A program made the position numbers and the translations under genes. Below, in pieces: positions 30,416 through 40,579 of a stretch of DNA of 64,000 bases. The stretch comes from Clostridium sp. D53t1_180928_C8. Lineage in GTDB: Bacteria > Bacillota > Clostridia > Clostridiales > Clostridiaceae. The number at the start of each line of letters is the position of its first letter. Positions within the stretch are counted from its first letter, which is position 1. Where the stretch lies: contig NZ_JADPEL010000002.1 of NCBI RefSeq assembly GCF_015667795.1, forward strand, positions 171,212 to 235,211. The letters run 5' to 3'. Below the pieces are notes generated by a model. That model was not told the origin of the DNA, did not search any database, and was given only the letters and a program-made list of their open reading frames with translations.

Positions 30416-32329
30416 ATGAAAAAATTTAATTTTAAACATAAACTCACTATTGCTATTACAGGAATAATAACAACTTTAGTATTTTTTTGCTTTATTTTAT
30501 ATGGATTTATCGCAAGAAAACAAACTGAAAGAAATGAAAGTATTAATAATCAAATTATCGCAGAACGTATACTTACTCAAATAGAACAACTATATAACCA
30601 AATGGATACATCAATTTCATATTTATCCTATAATCCTGTTCTTAAGGATATTTTATTTGCTATAAACAATGAAAATACTCCTATGTCTGACCTTGACTTA
30701 TTAACTATTGAAAAATCTATTGAACGTAATTTAGGAACAGTATTATTTTATCCTAATATATCTAATATTTATTTGTTTAATAAAAATCTTAATTACTTTT
30801 ATTATTCTGGATATTATCTAAATAATAAAAGCCACATAAAGGATACTCTTAAAAATAATAATTACCTTGAAACTATTAATAACCTTAATAAAGAAACAGA
30901 AAATATTATGCTTCCACCCCATGTTAGCCCTTGGAATGATTCAAATAGCTATGTTATTTCTACTTATAAAAGTTTTTCTGACAATGATTTACTTAAAGAT
31001 ACTATTATAGAAGTTGAAATACCTTATAGTGTTTTAAATGATATTTGTACACAACCAACATTTGAAAACAATAAAGAAATAATAATTTTTGATGATAACT
31101 ATAATGTTATTTATCCTATAAATAATGACTTTAGTGTAATAGATGAATTAACATTGAAAAAAATTAAAAATAATATTTCAGAAAATAAAACTGAGCATTT
31201 TAGTCATGACTACTCTTATTTAATTGAAGAATCTAAATATACTAACTTTAATGTAATGCTTGTATCTAATAATAAATATTTAAATAGACAAAGTACAATA
31301 GCTGTTGTTCTATCTTCAAGTGTAGCATTATTAATATTAGTAGCAACGCTTGGTACATGCTTCTTTATATTTAGAAAATTACTTACCCCTTTAAATGAAT
31401 TGATAAATCATATTAATAAAATAGATATAGATAATGACACAAAGCTTAATATCCATGTTGAAGGTGTAGATGAATTTACCATAATTAATGACTCCTTTAA
31501 TAATATGGTTGATAAACTTAAGGAATCTATGGCTTTAGCATATGAGTCTGAAATTAAGGAAGTTGAAGCTAGCTTTGTAGCTCTCCAAGCTCAGGTTAAT
31601 CCTCACTTTTTATATAACACATTAAATGCTATAAGTGCTGCTAGTGATATTTATGGAAGTGAAGTAACTCAAAAAATGTGCCAAGAGTTATCATTAATGC
31701 TTAGATATACAACCTCTAACAGTAAGGAAACAAAATTAATTGATGAAATTAATCATACTAAGAATTACTTAGAACTAATGAAAATTTCTCATGTAGATGA
31801 TTTTGATTATGATATTGATATTCCTATTGAGCTTTATAATGTGCCTTTACCTAGACTTATAATTCAACCATTGATAGAAAACTGTTTTAAACATGCCTTT
31901 GCTGGGTGTACCCCCCCTTGGCATATAAGTATAAAATGTGAGTTTAGCTGGAAATCTGATTATAGTTATTGTCCAAAATCTGATGAATATGATATTGATG
32001 ATATAAACTATGACTTAACATTTAATTCAAACATTCATGAAAGTAACCCAACTTGTGAAACAACATCTAGCCAAAACTTTTATAGAATAATAATTCAAGA
32101 TAATGGTATTGGATTTAATGAGGAGGCATTATCTGAACTAATGGAATTTATTAATAAATATAAATCTAATAATTATAAGGATACATATAAAGAGCTAAGT
32201 ATTGGTGGATTAGGCTTGAAAAATATCTATTCAAGACTTGCTATATTCTATAAATCTAATTTTAACTTTTATGTTACTTATGAAAATGGCTGTAAAATTA
32301 TTATAGAAAGGATGATTAACTTTGATTAA
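30416..32329 (+). CDS. YesM-type sensor histidine kinase
   Basis: The 637-residue kinase has membrane helices at about 10-32 and 292-318 flanking a large extracellular sensor. HAMP follows, then the His_kinase signature ALQAQVNPHFLYNTLNAI with the phospho-acceptor His, and an ATPase domain with PLIENCFKHAF, IIQDNGIGF and GGLGLKNIYSRL. A 70-residue Ser/Asp/Tyr-rich insertion separates the N-box from the G1 box. YesM/YesN pairs control polysaccharide-use loci, commonly by sensing transported sugars. The stop overlaps the start of the regulator gene by 8 bases. The cre-like site just upstream suggests glucose control. Confidence 0.94.
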   Translation: MKKFNFKHKLTIAITGIITTLVFFCFILYGFIARKQTERNESINNQIIAERILTQIEQLYNQMDTSISYLSYNPVLKDILFAINNENTPMSDLDLLTIEKSIERNLGTVLFYPNISNIYLFNKNLNYFYYSGYYLNNKSHIKDTLKNNNYLETINNLNKETENIMLPPHVSPWNDSNSYVISTYKSFSDNDLLKDTIIEVEIPYSVLNDICTQPTFENNKEIIIFDDNYNVIYPINNDFSVIDELTLKKIKNNISENKTEHFSHDYSYLIEESKYTNFNVMLVSNNKYLNRQSTIAVVLSSSVALLILVATLGTCFFIFRKLLTPLNELINHINKIDIDNDTKLNIHVEGVDEFTIINDSFNNMVDKLKESMALAYESEIKEVEASFVALQAQVNPHFLYNTLNAISAASDIYGSEVTQKMCQELSLMLRYTTSNSKETKLIDEINHTKNYLELMKISHVDDFDYDIDIPIELYNVPLPRLIIQPLIENCFKHAFAGCTPPWHISIKCEFSWKSDYSYCPKSDEYDIDDINYDLTFNSNIHESNPTCETTSSQNFYRIIIQDNGIGFNEEALSELMEFINKYKSNNYKDTYKELSIGGLGLKNIYSRLAIFYKSNFNFYVTYENGCKIIIERMINFD

Positions 32330-33869
32330 TGTAATTATTGCTGAAGATCAACAACTAATATTAAAGGACTTATGTAATAAAATCTCAAAAATAGATAGCG
32401 AGATAAATATAGTTGCCACGGCTATTAATGGACAAGATGCCTATGAAAAGGTCCTTGAGTTTAAGCCTGATATTGTATTTACTGACATTAACATGCCTAT
32501 CCTAAGTGGAATCGAAATGATAGAAAAAATTAAAACTCAAGGATTATCTACTCATTTTGTTATTATAAGTGGTTATAAAGACTTTGAATATGCTAGGGGT
32601 GCAATGAAGGCAGGCGTTGATGACTATCTTTTAAAACCTATAATAATTGATGACATTAAAAATATATTTGATAATTTAAAATCAAAGCTGTCCATGAAGA
32701 AAAAGGATTATGAGCAACATATAATAGATAAATTAATTAACTCACCGGTTGCTGATTCAACATCCATAAATGTAAATTTAAATTATAAGCATTATTATGT
32801 AATGTTATTTATAGCTGGTCCTTATTCTAGCTTTACTATAGATTTAGCTACTCCATTTAGTGAAACTTGGAATAAAATTGACTTAAAGCTTATTAGTAAA
32901 AGCTATATTGTTAATGACTCTAAATTCTTTTTAATTCCAGGGAAAAAAGGTAATGAAGTTTTTGGAGTTTATGCTAGTAATAATGATACCCATACTTGTA
33001 TTAATGAATTTTGTAGCGAAGTTTTAGGTGTTTGTAATGATAATAAAGTACCTGTAACTATTGGTATAAGTAATATTTTAAATAATATAAGTGATTTAGG
33101 TATTACAGCCCAAATAATTAGAACTATTGTTAAAAAGAAAATTATATTTTCAAAATCAACTATAATAGATTGCTCTCAAAGTAAGTTGTATCTACATAGA
33201 CATAGAAATTTTCTTAGTGATGATATAGAAAAAAGTTTTAAATTTATGCTACAAAATAATCAAAGCTCTAGCATTATTAATGAGTGTAATACTCTTCTTA
33301 ATAATCTTAAAAAAAATGATGCTACCCAAGCTGAAATTGATAAGTGTTTTAAGATGTTAATTGATATTTGTGATATTAATAATATTACAGAAAATTATGT
33401 TTCTGATATTGCTCTTGAATTAGATGAATGTATATCTTCTTGTAGCAACTATGATGAATTACACTCTGGAATAAACATTATATTTAATAAATTAATTGAT
33501 GAATATAATAACAATACCCTTAAAAATAATTATATGGATGATATTATTGAAGCTTCAAAGGAATATATTAAAAACCATTTTTCCGAAGATATAAATGTTA
33601 ATAATATAGCTAATTTATTTGCTGTTTCTCCTACCTACTTTAGCAGGTTATTTAAGAAGGAAGTTGGAGTTCCACCTGTTGTATTTATTAATAAGTATAG
33701 AATGGAAAGGGCTTGTTCATACTTTAATGAAACAGACTTTACCGTTAAGGAGGTTGCTGAACTTTGCGGATATTCTGATCCATTTTATTTTAGTAAGGCA
33801 TTTAAATCTATAGTTGGAGTTCCACCTAAAGAATATAGATTACGTAATTGTTGTAAAGATTCTATGTAG
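32322..33869 (+). CDS. YesN-type response regulator with AraC DNA-binding domain
   Basis: The 515-residue regulator has an N-terminal receiver domain with EDQ acidic residues, the phospho-acceptor Asp in KPDIVFTDINMPI and Lys in DYLLKPI. A long divergent middle domain follows. The C-terminus has two helix-turn-helix motifs of AraC type (FAVSPTYFSRLFKKEVG, VAELCGYSDPFYFSKAFKS). The TTG start at 32322 overlaps the kinase gene, giving coupled translation. Its likely targets are the divergent importer operon and the downstream alpha-galactosidase gene. Confidence 0.95.
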   Translation: MINVIIAEDQQLILKDLCNKISKIDSEINIVATAINGQDAYEKVLEFKPDIVFTDINMPILSGIEMIEKIKTQGLSTHFVIISGYKDFEYARGAMKAGVDDYLLKPIIIDDIKNIFDNLKSKLSMKKKDYEQHIIDKLINSPVADSTSINVNLNYKHYYVMLFIAGPYSSFTIDLATPFSETWNKIDLKLISKSYIVNDSKFFLIPGKKGNEVFGVYASNNDTHTCINEFCSEVLGVCNDNKVPVTIGISNILNNISDLGITAQIIRTIVKKKIIFSKSTIIDCSQSKLYLHRHRNFLSDDIEKSFKFMLQNNQSSSIINECNTLLNNLKKNDATQAEIDKCFKMLIDICDINNITENYVSDIALELDECISSCSNYDELHSGINIIFNKLIDEYNNNTLKNNYMDDIIEASKEYIKNHFSEDINVNNIANLFAVSPTYFSRLFKKEVGVPPVVFINKYRMERACSYFNETDFTVKEVAELCGYSDPFYFSKAFKSIVGVPPKEYRLRNCCKDSM

Positions 33870-34144
33870 GTTATTTAAATTTATTATTTTATTATAATTG
33901 CTTTAAACAATATTTTTTCAGTTTAGTTTGTTAATTCCATGTATGTTATTATTATTTATCTAGATTGATATCTAAGACAAGCTTTCACTGTATTTTATTA
34001 CTCTATTTTATTAATGTTATTAATAAAAAAACTACATGTAATAGTGATAAAAAAGTACATTCTATTTACCCTCCCTTTGAATTATCATTTAATTATGATT
34101 TAACATTTTTAACTATGGTAAGAATTTTGGAGGGTAATTTTTAT
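33870..34144. other. Short non-coding spacer before the GH36-like gene
   Basis: About 275 bases. An in-frame TTG at 33965 extends the next gene, but the predicted extension has no family features. The real ribosome binding site TTTGGAGGG lies at about 34127-34135. No other signal was recognised. Confidence 0.4.
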
Positions 34145-35899
34145 ATGGAAAAATATAATTTAAAGATACTAGGAAACATATCAACTATCAATATAGACAC
34201 ACAAATAGAAACTAAGGATTCAATAGAATATATGACACTTAATTTTACTAGCAAGGATAAAATTATCTTTCCTAAGCTTACCTTAAAATTATCAGTGCCT
34301 GCTATTGATATACATTATAAATGGAATTCTAAAATTCATTTATTAAAGGCATTAAATCTTGATTGGTTCAATAATCTTCATATTTGCAACGGCTTTACTG
34401 GAGCACCTACAGAGTGCTTAATGAACTATAATAATACAAATAAATTTACTATTGCATTATCTGATACTTTAAACACAATAAAATTCCAATCATTAATTAG
34501 TGAAGAAACTGCAGAATATGAATATAATATAACCTTATTCGAAGGCTGCAATATAGCTAGAGATTCTTATTCCTTAACTATAAGAATAGATACTAATGAA
34601 ATTCCTTACTATGAAGCTTTAGATAATGTAGCTAAATGGTGGGAAGCTTTAGATGGTAACAAACCTGCTTCAGTTCCAGAGCTAGCAAGAAAAGCTATGT
34701 ATTCTTCTTGGTATAGCTTCCATCAAATGATTGATGAAAAGGAAATCTTAAATCAATGTAGATTATCTAAAGCTCTTGGCTGTGAATCTATAATAATTGA
34801 TGATGGTTGGCAAACTGATGATAATAATAGAGGTTATGCTTACTGTGGTGATTGGGAAGTTGCTACTTCTAAAATTAAAAATATGAGAGCCTTTGTTGAT
34901 AATGTACATACAGAGGGATTAAAGATATTATTTTGGTATACAGTTCCTTTTATAGGTGAAAAATCAAAGGTCTTTGAAAGATTTAAAGATATGCTTATTG
35001 ATCCTATTAATAATAGAAGATGGTATGTTCTTGATCCTAGGTTCCCTGAGGTTCGTGAATACATTATAAATATTTATGAAAAAGCATTAGTTGAATGGGA
35101 TTTAGATGGATTTAAATTAGATTTTGTTGATGAATTTGTTGTTACTCCTTTTAGTGGTAATCCAAATGATGAGAGACGTGATTTTGAATCCGTTGCTGAT
35201 GCTGCTGATAAATTATTAAAAGATTGTATTAGTAGATTAAAAGCTATTAAGCCTAATATTATGCTAGAATTTAGACAAACTTATAATGGTCCAATGATGA
35301 GGACTTATGGAAATATATTTAGAGCGGTTGATTGCCCTTTAGATGATTTAGAAAATCGTCTAAGAATATGTGATGTTAGATTATTAGCTGGTAATTCAGC
35401 TGTTCATTCTGACATGATAATGTGGAATACAAATGATACCGTTGAAAGTGCTGCACTTCAATTTATAAATATACTATTTAGTGTTCCTCAAATATCAATG
35501 CTTATAGATACTCTTCCTAAACATCATTATAATATGTTGAAATTCTACTGTGACTTATGGAATAAATATCGTGATGCATTTATTAATGGTACTTTTGCTC
35601 CATTAAATCCTTTCAACAGATATAATGTTTTATCTGGAGTTTTTGATGATACCTTTGTTTGTAGTTATCATAGTAATGAAGTTATAACTTTAAATAATTT
35701 ATATAAAACTATGGTATTTGTAAATGGTTCATGTAGTTCAGATTTACATTTAAATATCGGAAATGATTGTAAATTAGATAATAAACATATAACAATTTAC
35801 AGCTGTGAAGGTGAAATTTTATTTTCTGATAATATTCTCCCTAATAAAGGATATAATCATTTTACTATTCCAAGCTGTGGAGTTGCTATATTTAATTAA
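34145..35899 (+). CDS. GH36-like alpha-galactosidase (clan GH-D)
   Basis: The protein has 584 residues from the ATG at 34145, chosen for the upstream GGAGGG. A beta-rich N-terminal domain precedes a barrel with IIIDDGWQTDD, WYTVPFIG and GFKLDFVDEF, which holds the nucleophile Asp. IMLEFRQTYNGPMMR and RAVDCPLDD carry the expected acid/base Asp region. No signal peptide is present, so it is intracellular. It would remove alpha-linked galactose from imported oligosaccharides. The nucleophile motif reads KLD rather than the common KWD, so substrate range may differ from classical melibiases. Confidence 0.85.
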   Translation: MEKYNLKILGNISTINIDTQIETKDSIEYMTLNFTSKDKIIFPKLTLKLSVPAIDIHYKWNSKIHLLKALNLDWFNNLHICNGFTGAPTECLMNYNNTNKFTIALSDTLNTIKFQSLISEETAEYEYNITLFEGCNIARDSYSLTIRIDTNEIPYYEALDNVAKWWEALDGNKPASVPELARKAMYSSWYSFHQMIDEKEILNQCRLSKALGCESIIIDDGWQTDDNNRGYAYCGDWEVATSKIKNMRAFVDNVHTEGLKILFWYTVPFIGEKSKVFERFKDMLIDPINNRRWYVLDPRFPEVREYIINIYEKALVEWDLDGFKLDFVDEFVVTPFSGNPNDERRDFESVADAADKLLKDCISRLKAIKPNIMLEFRQTYNGPMMRTYGNIFRAVDCPLDDLENRLRICDVRLLAGNSAVHSDMIMWNTNDTVESAALQFINILFSVPQISMLIDTLPKHHYNMLKFYCDLWNKYRDAFINGTFAPLNPFNRYNVLSGVFDDTFVCSYHSNEVITLNNLYKTMVFVNGSCSSDLHLNIGNDCKLDNKHITIYSCEGEILFSDNILPNKGYNHFTIPSCGVAIFN

Positions 35900-35908
35900 A
35901 TATCATAT

Positions 35909-35958
35909 AAAAAGGCTACCCAATAAGTTAATAACTTGCTAGGTAGCCTAAGTTTTGT
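35909..35958. terminator. Bidirectional terminator between the GH36-like gene and the ABC exporter
   Basis: AGGCTACC at about 35913-35920 pairs with GGTAGCCT at 35942-35949. An inner AAGTTA/TAACTT stem extends it. A-rich left and T-rich right flanks allow termination both ways. Confidence 0.8.
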
Positions 35959-35959
35959 C

Positions 35960-37972
35960 TTATGCTGTTACTTCATCTTCAACATCTAATTCTGCTTTAC
36001 CTGTATATAATTGATAGTATCTTCCCTTTTCTTCTAATAAAGAATCATGATTTCCTCTTTCAATTATTTCACCTTGTTCAAGAACCATTATTGCATGAGA
36101 ATTCTTAATAGTAGAAAGTCTATGCGCAATTACGAAAACAGTTCTTCCTTCCATAAGCTTATCCATACCTTCTGCAATAAGCTTTTCTGTCCTTGTATCA
36201 ATTGAACTTGTTGCCTCATCCATTATTAAAACTGGTGGATTAGCAATTGCTGCTCTTGCAATAGCAAGTAATTGTCTTTGTCCTTGAGATAAACCTTCCC
36301 CATCACCAGTAATAACTGTGTCATATCCGTGTGGTAAATGCTTGATGAATGTATGGGCATTAGCAAGCTTAGCTGCTTCTTTAACTTCTTCATCAGTTGC
36401 ATGTAAATTACCATATCTGATATTATCAGCAATTGTACCAGTAAATAAGTGGGTATCTTGAAGTACTATTCCAAGTGATCTTCTTAAATCATCCTTCTTA
36501 ATATCCTTAACATCAATTCCATCATAAGTTATTGTTCCTGAATTGATTTCATAAAATCTATTAATTAAGTTAGTAATTGTAGTTTTTCCTGCTCCTGTTG
36601 AACCTACAAAAGCAATCTTTTGTCCTGGCTTAGCAAATAAACTAATGTCCTTTAAAACAGTCTTTTCTTCATTGTATCCAAAGACAACATTCTTAAATCT
36701 AACATCACCAGTAAGCTCTCTTAATATTGGCTCATCAGTTAATGATGCTGCTGATTCTAAATGAGAATCTCCTAAATTTTCAGTAGTTGCTGCCATTTCT
36801 GAAATTGATGAATTCTCCATACCATTTCTCATTTTAGCTACTACTGATGCAGGTACCTTCCAAGCCCAATGCCCCGTATACTTGTCAGTTTCAAGTAATT
36901 TACCATCTTCTTTAACTTCAACCCTTGTTAAAGTAACCTTACCTTCATCAACCTCAACTTCTTCATCTAAAGCTGTAAATATTCTTTCAGCACCAGCAAG
37001 AGCTGCTAATATCATATTTACTTGTTGAGAAACTTGAGCAATCGGGTTAGAAACTTGCTTTGTGTATTGTAAGTATGAAACTAATGAACCAAGGTCAAAT
37101 GCACCTGCAATAGTCATTAATCCACCAACACAACATGTTACTGCATAATTCATATGAGAAAGATTTCCTAACATTGGCATCATATATCCACCAAATGTTT
37201 GAGCTCCTGTTGAAGCTTTTCTTAACTCTTCATTATGATTTTTGAAATCTTCAATTGCCTCTTCTTCATGACAGAATACCTTAATAACCTTTTGTCCTTC
37301 TATCATTTCTTCAACATAACCATTTAACTTTCCAATATTCTTTTGTTGCATTCCAAAATAATATTTACTCTTAGCTCCAACCTTACTTATAACAAATATC
37401 ATTATTGCTAAGAAGGTTATTGTTATTATGCTTAGAATTGGACTTAATACAAACATCATTATTATTGTTCCTATAAATGTAAGCCCTGAGGCTAATATAT
37501 TTGTAAAACTGTTATTTAAAGCTTCACCAATATTATCTATATCATTAGTGTATAAGCTCATTAAGTCCCCATGGGTATTTCTATCAAAGTATTTAATAGG
37601 AAGCTCTTGCATCTTATTAAATAAATCTGTTCTTATATTACTTATTGTATTTTGTGATATATGAACCATTATTCTTGCGTATCCATAGGCTGCAATTGCA
37701 CCCAATCCAAATATTGTCCCTAATAATACTAACATCTTTGCAAGCCCAGAAAAATCACCTGGTAAGATATAATTATTTACTAATGGCTTTAAAAAATATG
37801 AACCAGCTACCATAGCAAATGAATTTATAACTATTAGAACCATTACTATTGTTAGCAATACTTTATATCTGCCTACATATTGCATTAATGTCTTTAATGT
37901 TTTTTTCATATTCTTAGGTTTTGGAGGTCCTGGTTTTTTTCCAGGTTTTCCATTAATTTTATCCTTATTCAC
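35960..37972 (-). CDS. Heterodimeric ABC exporter subunit (BmrD/LmrD-like)
   Basis: The protein has 670 residues from the GTG at 37972, which overlaps the partner gene by 8 bases and has AGGAAGGGG upstream. An in-frame ATG at 38023 lies deep inside the partner. After a basic, Pro-rich start come six membrane helices. An approximately 85-residue insertion (about 335-420) precedes the nucleotide-binding domain. That domain has Walker A GSTGAGKTT, Q-loop VLQDTHLFTG, signature LSQGQRQ and Walker B VLIMDEATSSID. It forms a drug or lipid exporter with the upstream subunit. Confidence 0.92.
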   Translation of the reverse strand: MNKDKINGKPGKKPGPPKPKNMKKTLKTLMQYVGRYKVLLTIVMVLIVINSFAMVAGSYFLKPLVNNYILPGDFSGLAKMLVLLGTIFGLGAIAAYGYARIMVHISQNTISNIRTDLFNKMQELPIKYFDRNTHGDLMSLYTNDIDNIGEALNNSFTNILASGLTFIGTIIMMFVLSPILSIITITFLAIMIFVISKVGAKSKYYFGMQQKNIGKLNGYVEEMIEGQKVIKVFCHEEEAIEDFKNHNEELRKASTGAQTFGGYMMPMLGNLSHMNYAVTCCVGGLMTIAGAFDLGSLVSYLQYTKQVSNPIAQVSQQVNMILAALAGAERIFTALDEEVEVDEGKVTLTRVEVKEDGKLLETDKYTGHWAWKVPASVVAKMRNGMENSSISEMAATTENLGDSHLESAASLTDEPILRELTGDVRFKNVVFGYNEEKTVLKDISLFAKPGQKIAFVGSTGAGKTTITNLINRFYEINSGTITYDGIDVKDIKKDDLRRSLGIVLQDTHLFTGTIADNIRYGNLHATDEEVKEAAKLANAHTFIKHLPHGYDTVITGDGEGLSQGQRQLLAIARAAIANPPVLIMDEATSSIDTRTEKLIAEGMDKLMEGRTVFVIAHRLSTIKNSHAIMVLEQGEIIERGNHDSLLEEKGRYYQLYTGKAELDVEDEVTA

Positions 37973-39698
37973 GTAAACCCACCCCTTCCTGTTGAGATTT
38001 GTATACATCCTTATAAATTTCACTACTTTCCATTAACTCATCATGAGTTCCAATTGCACTAATTTTACCATCATCCATAACGATAATCTTGTCTGCAGTA
38101 GATACTGAATTAACTCTTTGAGCAATTATTATCTTAGTAGTGTCTTTTAAATCTTCTGCAAATGCCTTTCTAATCTTAGCATCTGTTGCTGTATCAACCG
38201 CACTAGTACTATCATCTAAGATTAAAACTTTAGGTTGTTTTAATATAGCTCGTGCTATACAAAGCCTTTGCTTTTGTCCTCCAGATACGTTAACTCCACC
38301 TTGTTCAATATGCATATCGTATCTTCCTGGAAGTCTATCAATAAATTCATCAACACATGCTGATGTTGCTGCTGCTTCAATTTCTGTATCAGTAGCATTT
38401 TCATTACCCCACATAAGGTTTTCCTTAATAGTTCCTGAGAATAATGTATTCTTTTGAAGTACCATAGCAACTTCATTTCTTAATGTTTCAATATGGTAGT
38501 CCTTAACATTAACTCCACCAACATAAACTTCACCTTCAGTTGCATCATAAAGTCTTGGTATAAGTTGAACTAAGCTTGATTTACCTGAACCTGTACTTCC
38601 AATAATACCAACAGTTTCACCAGCTTTTATCTTGATATTGATTGCTTCTAAGTTATTTTCATCACTATCATCTTCATATCTAAAATTAACATTTCTAAAC
38701 TCAATTTCTCCATCTTTAACTTCTGTTATTGGATTAACTGGATCCTTAATATCTGGATTTTCTTCTAAAACTTCAATTATACGTTGTGCTGATGCAACTG
38801 CTCTTGACATCATCATAAGAACCATTGAAAGCATCATAAGAGACATTAGTATTTGGAATGAATAAGTCATGAAACTTGTAAGCTTACCAACTGTTAATGT
38901 ACCTGCATAAACCATATTTCCACCAAACCAAAGAATACCTATAACACTAGCAAAAACAACAACTTGCATAATTGGCATATTTAAAACAACTATGCTAAAC
39001 GCACCTTCTGAAGCTTGTAATAAATCTTCATTACTAACCTTGAATTTTTCTTTTTCCTTATTACGTCTTACAAAGGATTTAACAACTCTAATACCAATTA
39101 AGTTTTCTTGAACTGTAGTATTTAAGTTATCTATCTTTCCTTGCATTGCCTCAAATCTTGGCTTAACATTCTTAATTATAAGACCAATTGAAATAATAAG
39201 AACTGGCATTGATACTAAGAATATCATTGCTAACTTAGGACTAATTGTAATTGAAAGAATACAAGCAACGATAAGCATCATAGGAGCCCTTACTAAAAGC
39301 TTTATTCCCATTGTTAATGAGTTCTGTATCATTGTAATATCTGTAGTTAATCTTGTTATTAATGATGCCGTACTAAACTTTTCAATATTCTTAAATGAAT
39401 AAGATTGAATTTTTTCATATTCAGCTTGTCTAAGTTCTGCACCAAATCCTTGTCCTGCTATAGCTGAAAACTTTGATAATCCTAGACCAAAGCTTAATGA
39501 TATAGCTGCCATAACAACCATTAATAATCCCATTTTAATTGTGTAACCTGTATCTCCTGTAGAAATACCAACGTCAACTATTTGTGCCATTACTAATGGT
39601 ATTAATAATTCGAAAGTAGCTTCTAATGCAGCACATAAAACACCTAAAATTAAAGGAGTTTTATATTTCCTCATATAAGGAGCTAATTTTTTTATCAT
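37965..39698 (-). CDS. Heterodimeric ABC exporter subunit (BmrC/LmrC-like)
   Basis: The protein has 577 residues from the ATG at 39698 behind AGGAGAGGTG. Longer in-frame starts lie upstream of that ribosome binding site. Six membrane helices precede a complete ATPase domain: Walker A GSTGSGKSS, Q-loop VLQKNTLFSG, signature VSGGQKQ, Walker B VLILDDSTSAVD and a TTKIIIAQR switch region. The Asp in DDSTSA replaces the catalytic Glu, so this is the degenerate half of an asymmetric exporter, as in BmrC-type proteins. It is probably controlled by the MarR regulator upstream. Confidence 0.92.
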   Translation of the reverse strand: MIKKLAPYMRKYKTPLILGVLCAALEATFELLIPLVMAQIVDVGISTGDTGYTIKMGLLMVVMAAISLSFGLGLSKFSAIAGQGFGAELRQAEYEKIQSYSFKNIEKFSTASLITRLTTDITMIQNSLTMGIKLLVRAPMMLIVACILSITISPKLAMIFLVSMPVLIISIGLIIKNVKPRFEAMQGKIDNLNTTVQENLIGIRVVKSFVRRNKEKEKFKVSNEDLLQASEGAFSIVVLNMPIMQVVVFASVIGILWFGGNMVYAGTLTVGKLTSFMTYSFQILMSLMMLSMVLMMMSRAVASAQRIIEVLEENPDIKDPVNPITEVKDGEIEFRNVNFRYEDDSDENNLEAINIKIKAGETVGIIGSTGSGKSSLVQLIPRLYDATEGEVYVGGVNVKDYHIETLRNEVAMVLQKNTLFSGTIKENLMWGNENATDTEIEAAATSACVDEFIDRLPGRYDMHIEQGGVNVSGGQKQRLCIARAILKQPKVLILDDSTSAVDTATDAKIRKAFAEDLKDTTKIIIAQRVNSVSTADKIIVMDDGKISAIGTHDELMESSEIYKDVYKSQQEGVGLRE

Positions 39699-39936
39699 AC
39701 ATTTCACCTCTCCTTTTAATATCTTGTGTACTTGCTTATACATATACATGATTGATTTTATATCTATTAATTTATATAATCCCGATTTATTGTGTATTTA
39801 TTTGTCTGGAATTTAGTTTGTATCTTGTATATGCTTGTACATAGATTTCACTTTTTATAAAAACATTGCTGCTAATGTACCTGTTGTTTTTACAGACATC
39901 AACACTCATGTTATTTGGCAAATTTATTATTTTAAA

Positions 39937-39960
39937 TAATACATAGTTAGCTATGTATTA
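39937..39960. promoter_or_regulatory. Operator-like palindrome 1, between marR-type gene and exporter
   Basis: TAATACATAG-N4-CTATGTATTA is a perfect palindrome with a 4-base spacer. The same ATACATAG-N4-CTATGTAT core occurs upstream of the regulator gene. It lies about 240 bases before the exporter start. Confidence 0.75.
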
Positions 39961-39961
39961 A

Positions 39962-39990
39962 ATTAAAAATAAGAGGAATTTATTCCTCCA
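39962..39990 (-). terminator. Small terminator overlapping the stop of the MarR gene
   Basis: GAGGAAT-AA-ATTCCTC includes the TAA stop codon and is followed on the minus strand by TTATTTTTAATTT. Confidence 0.6.
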
Positions 39991-40423
39991 TATTTTTTAA
40001 TGATCTATATAGTAAATCTTTTAACATTTTTACTTCTTCGTCAGTCATTCCTTTAACTAACTGTTTTTCTATATGATTCGCTCCAAATTGAAAGCTCTTA
40101 CATATAACTGCCCTTCCCTTTTCAGTTACATGAAGGCATTTATATCTAGCATCATTACTACTTGGACATCTAACAATCATTTCTTTTTCTTCTAATCTCT
40201 TTACTATGCCTGTTACGGTAGGATTAGTTAACTTTAAACATTTTTCTATATCTTTTTGAAAAACATCTCTTTCTTTTTCATTTCTATCAATATAGCAAAT
40301 AATTTCATGTTGAACACCTGTTAAATTAAATTGTTGTAGGTTTTTATTTATCTTATTTACTATTTTCCCATTAACAAATTTAACCAAAAGTCCAACATGC
40401 TCCTTTGGATCAAAGTTACGCAT
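39980..40423 (-). CDS. MarR-family transcriptional regulator
   Basis: The 147-residue winged-helix protein has the MarR layout: an N-terminal dimerisation helix, then TGVQHEIICYIDRN, the recognition region DIEKCLKLTNPTVTGIVKRLEEKEMIVR and the wing SSNDARYKCLHVTEKG. The ATG at 40423 follows GAGGAGGATGG. Two identical-core palindromes flank the gene, one overlapping its own ribosome binding region and one before the exporter operon. Autoregulation plus exporter control is therefore likely. The inducer is unknown. Confidence 0.93.
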   Translation of the reverse strand: MRNFDPKEHVGLLVKFVNGKIVNKINKNLQQFNLTGVQHEIICYIDRNEKERDVFQKDIEKCLKLTNPTVTGIVKRLEEKEMIVRCPSSNDARYKCLHVTEKGRAVICKSFQFGANHIEKQLVKGMTDEEVKMLKDLLYRSLKNMEE

Positions 40424-40438
40424 TTTCCATCCTCCTCA

Positions 40439-40458
40439 ATACATAGCATACTATGTAT
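40439..40458. promoter_or_regulatory. Operator-like palindrome 2, upstream of the MarR gene
   Basis: ATACATAG-CATA-CTATGTAT lies just before the MarR ribosome binding site. It shares both 8-base half-sites and the 4-base spacing with the palindrome at 39937-39960. Confidence 0.75.
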
Positions 40459-40579
40459 ATTAACATTTAATCTTTTGTAAGTCAATTTTTATATTATTCA
40501 TTATTATTTCATCTTAAATCATTTTATACTAATGTAATCAATTTCCAATTGCATATACTTGCTTATTTATACTTTATAT

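Noticed and set aside
33965-34144. N-terminal extension of the GH36-like protein from TTG 33965
   Set aside because: It has no ribosome binding site and a Cys/Lys-rich atypical sequence, whereas GGAGGG precedes the ATG at 34145.
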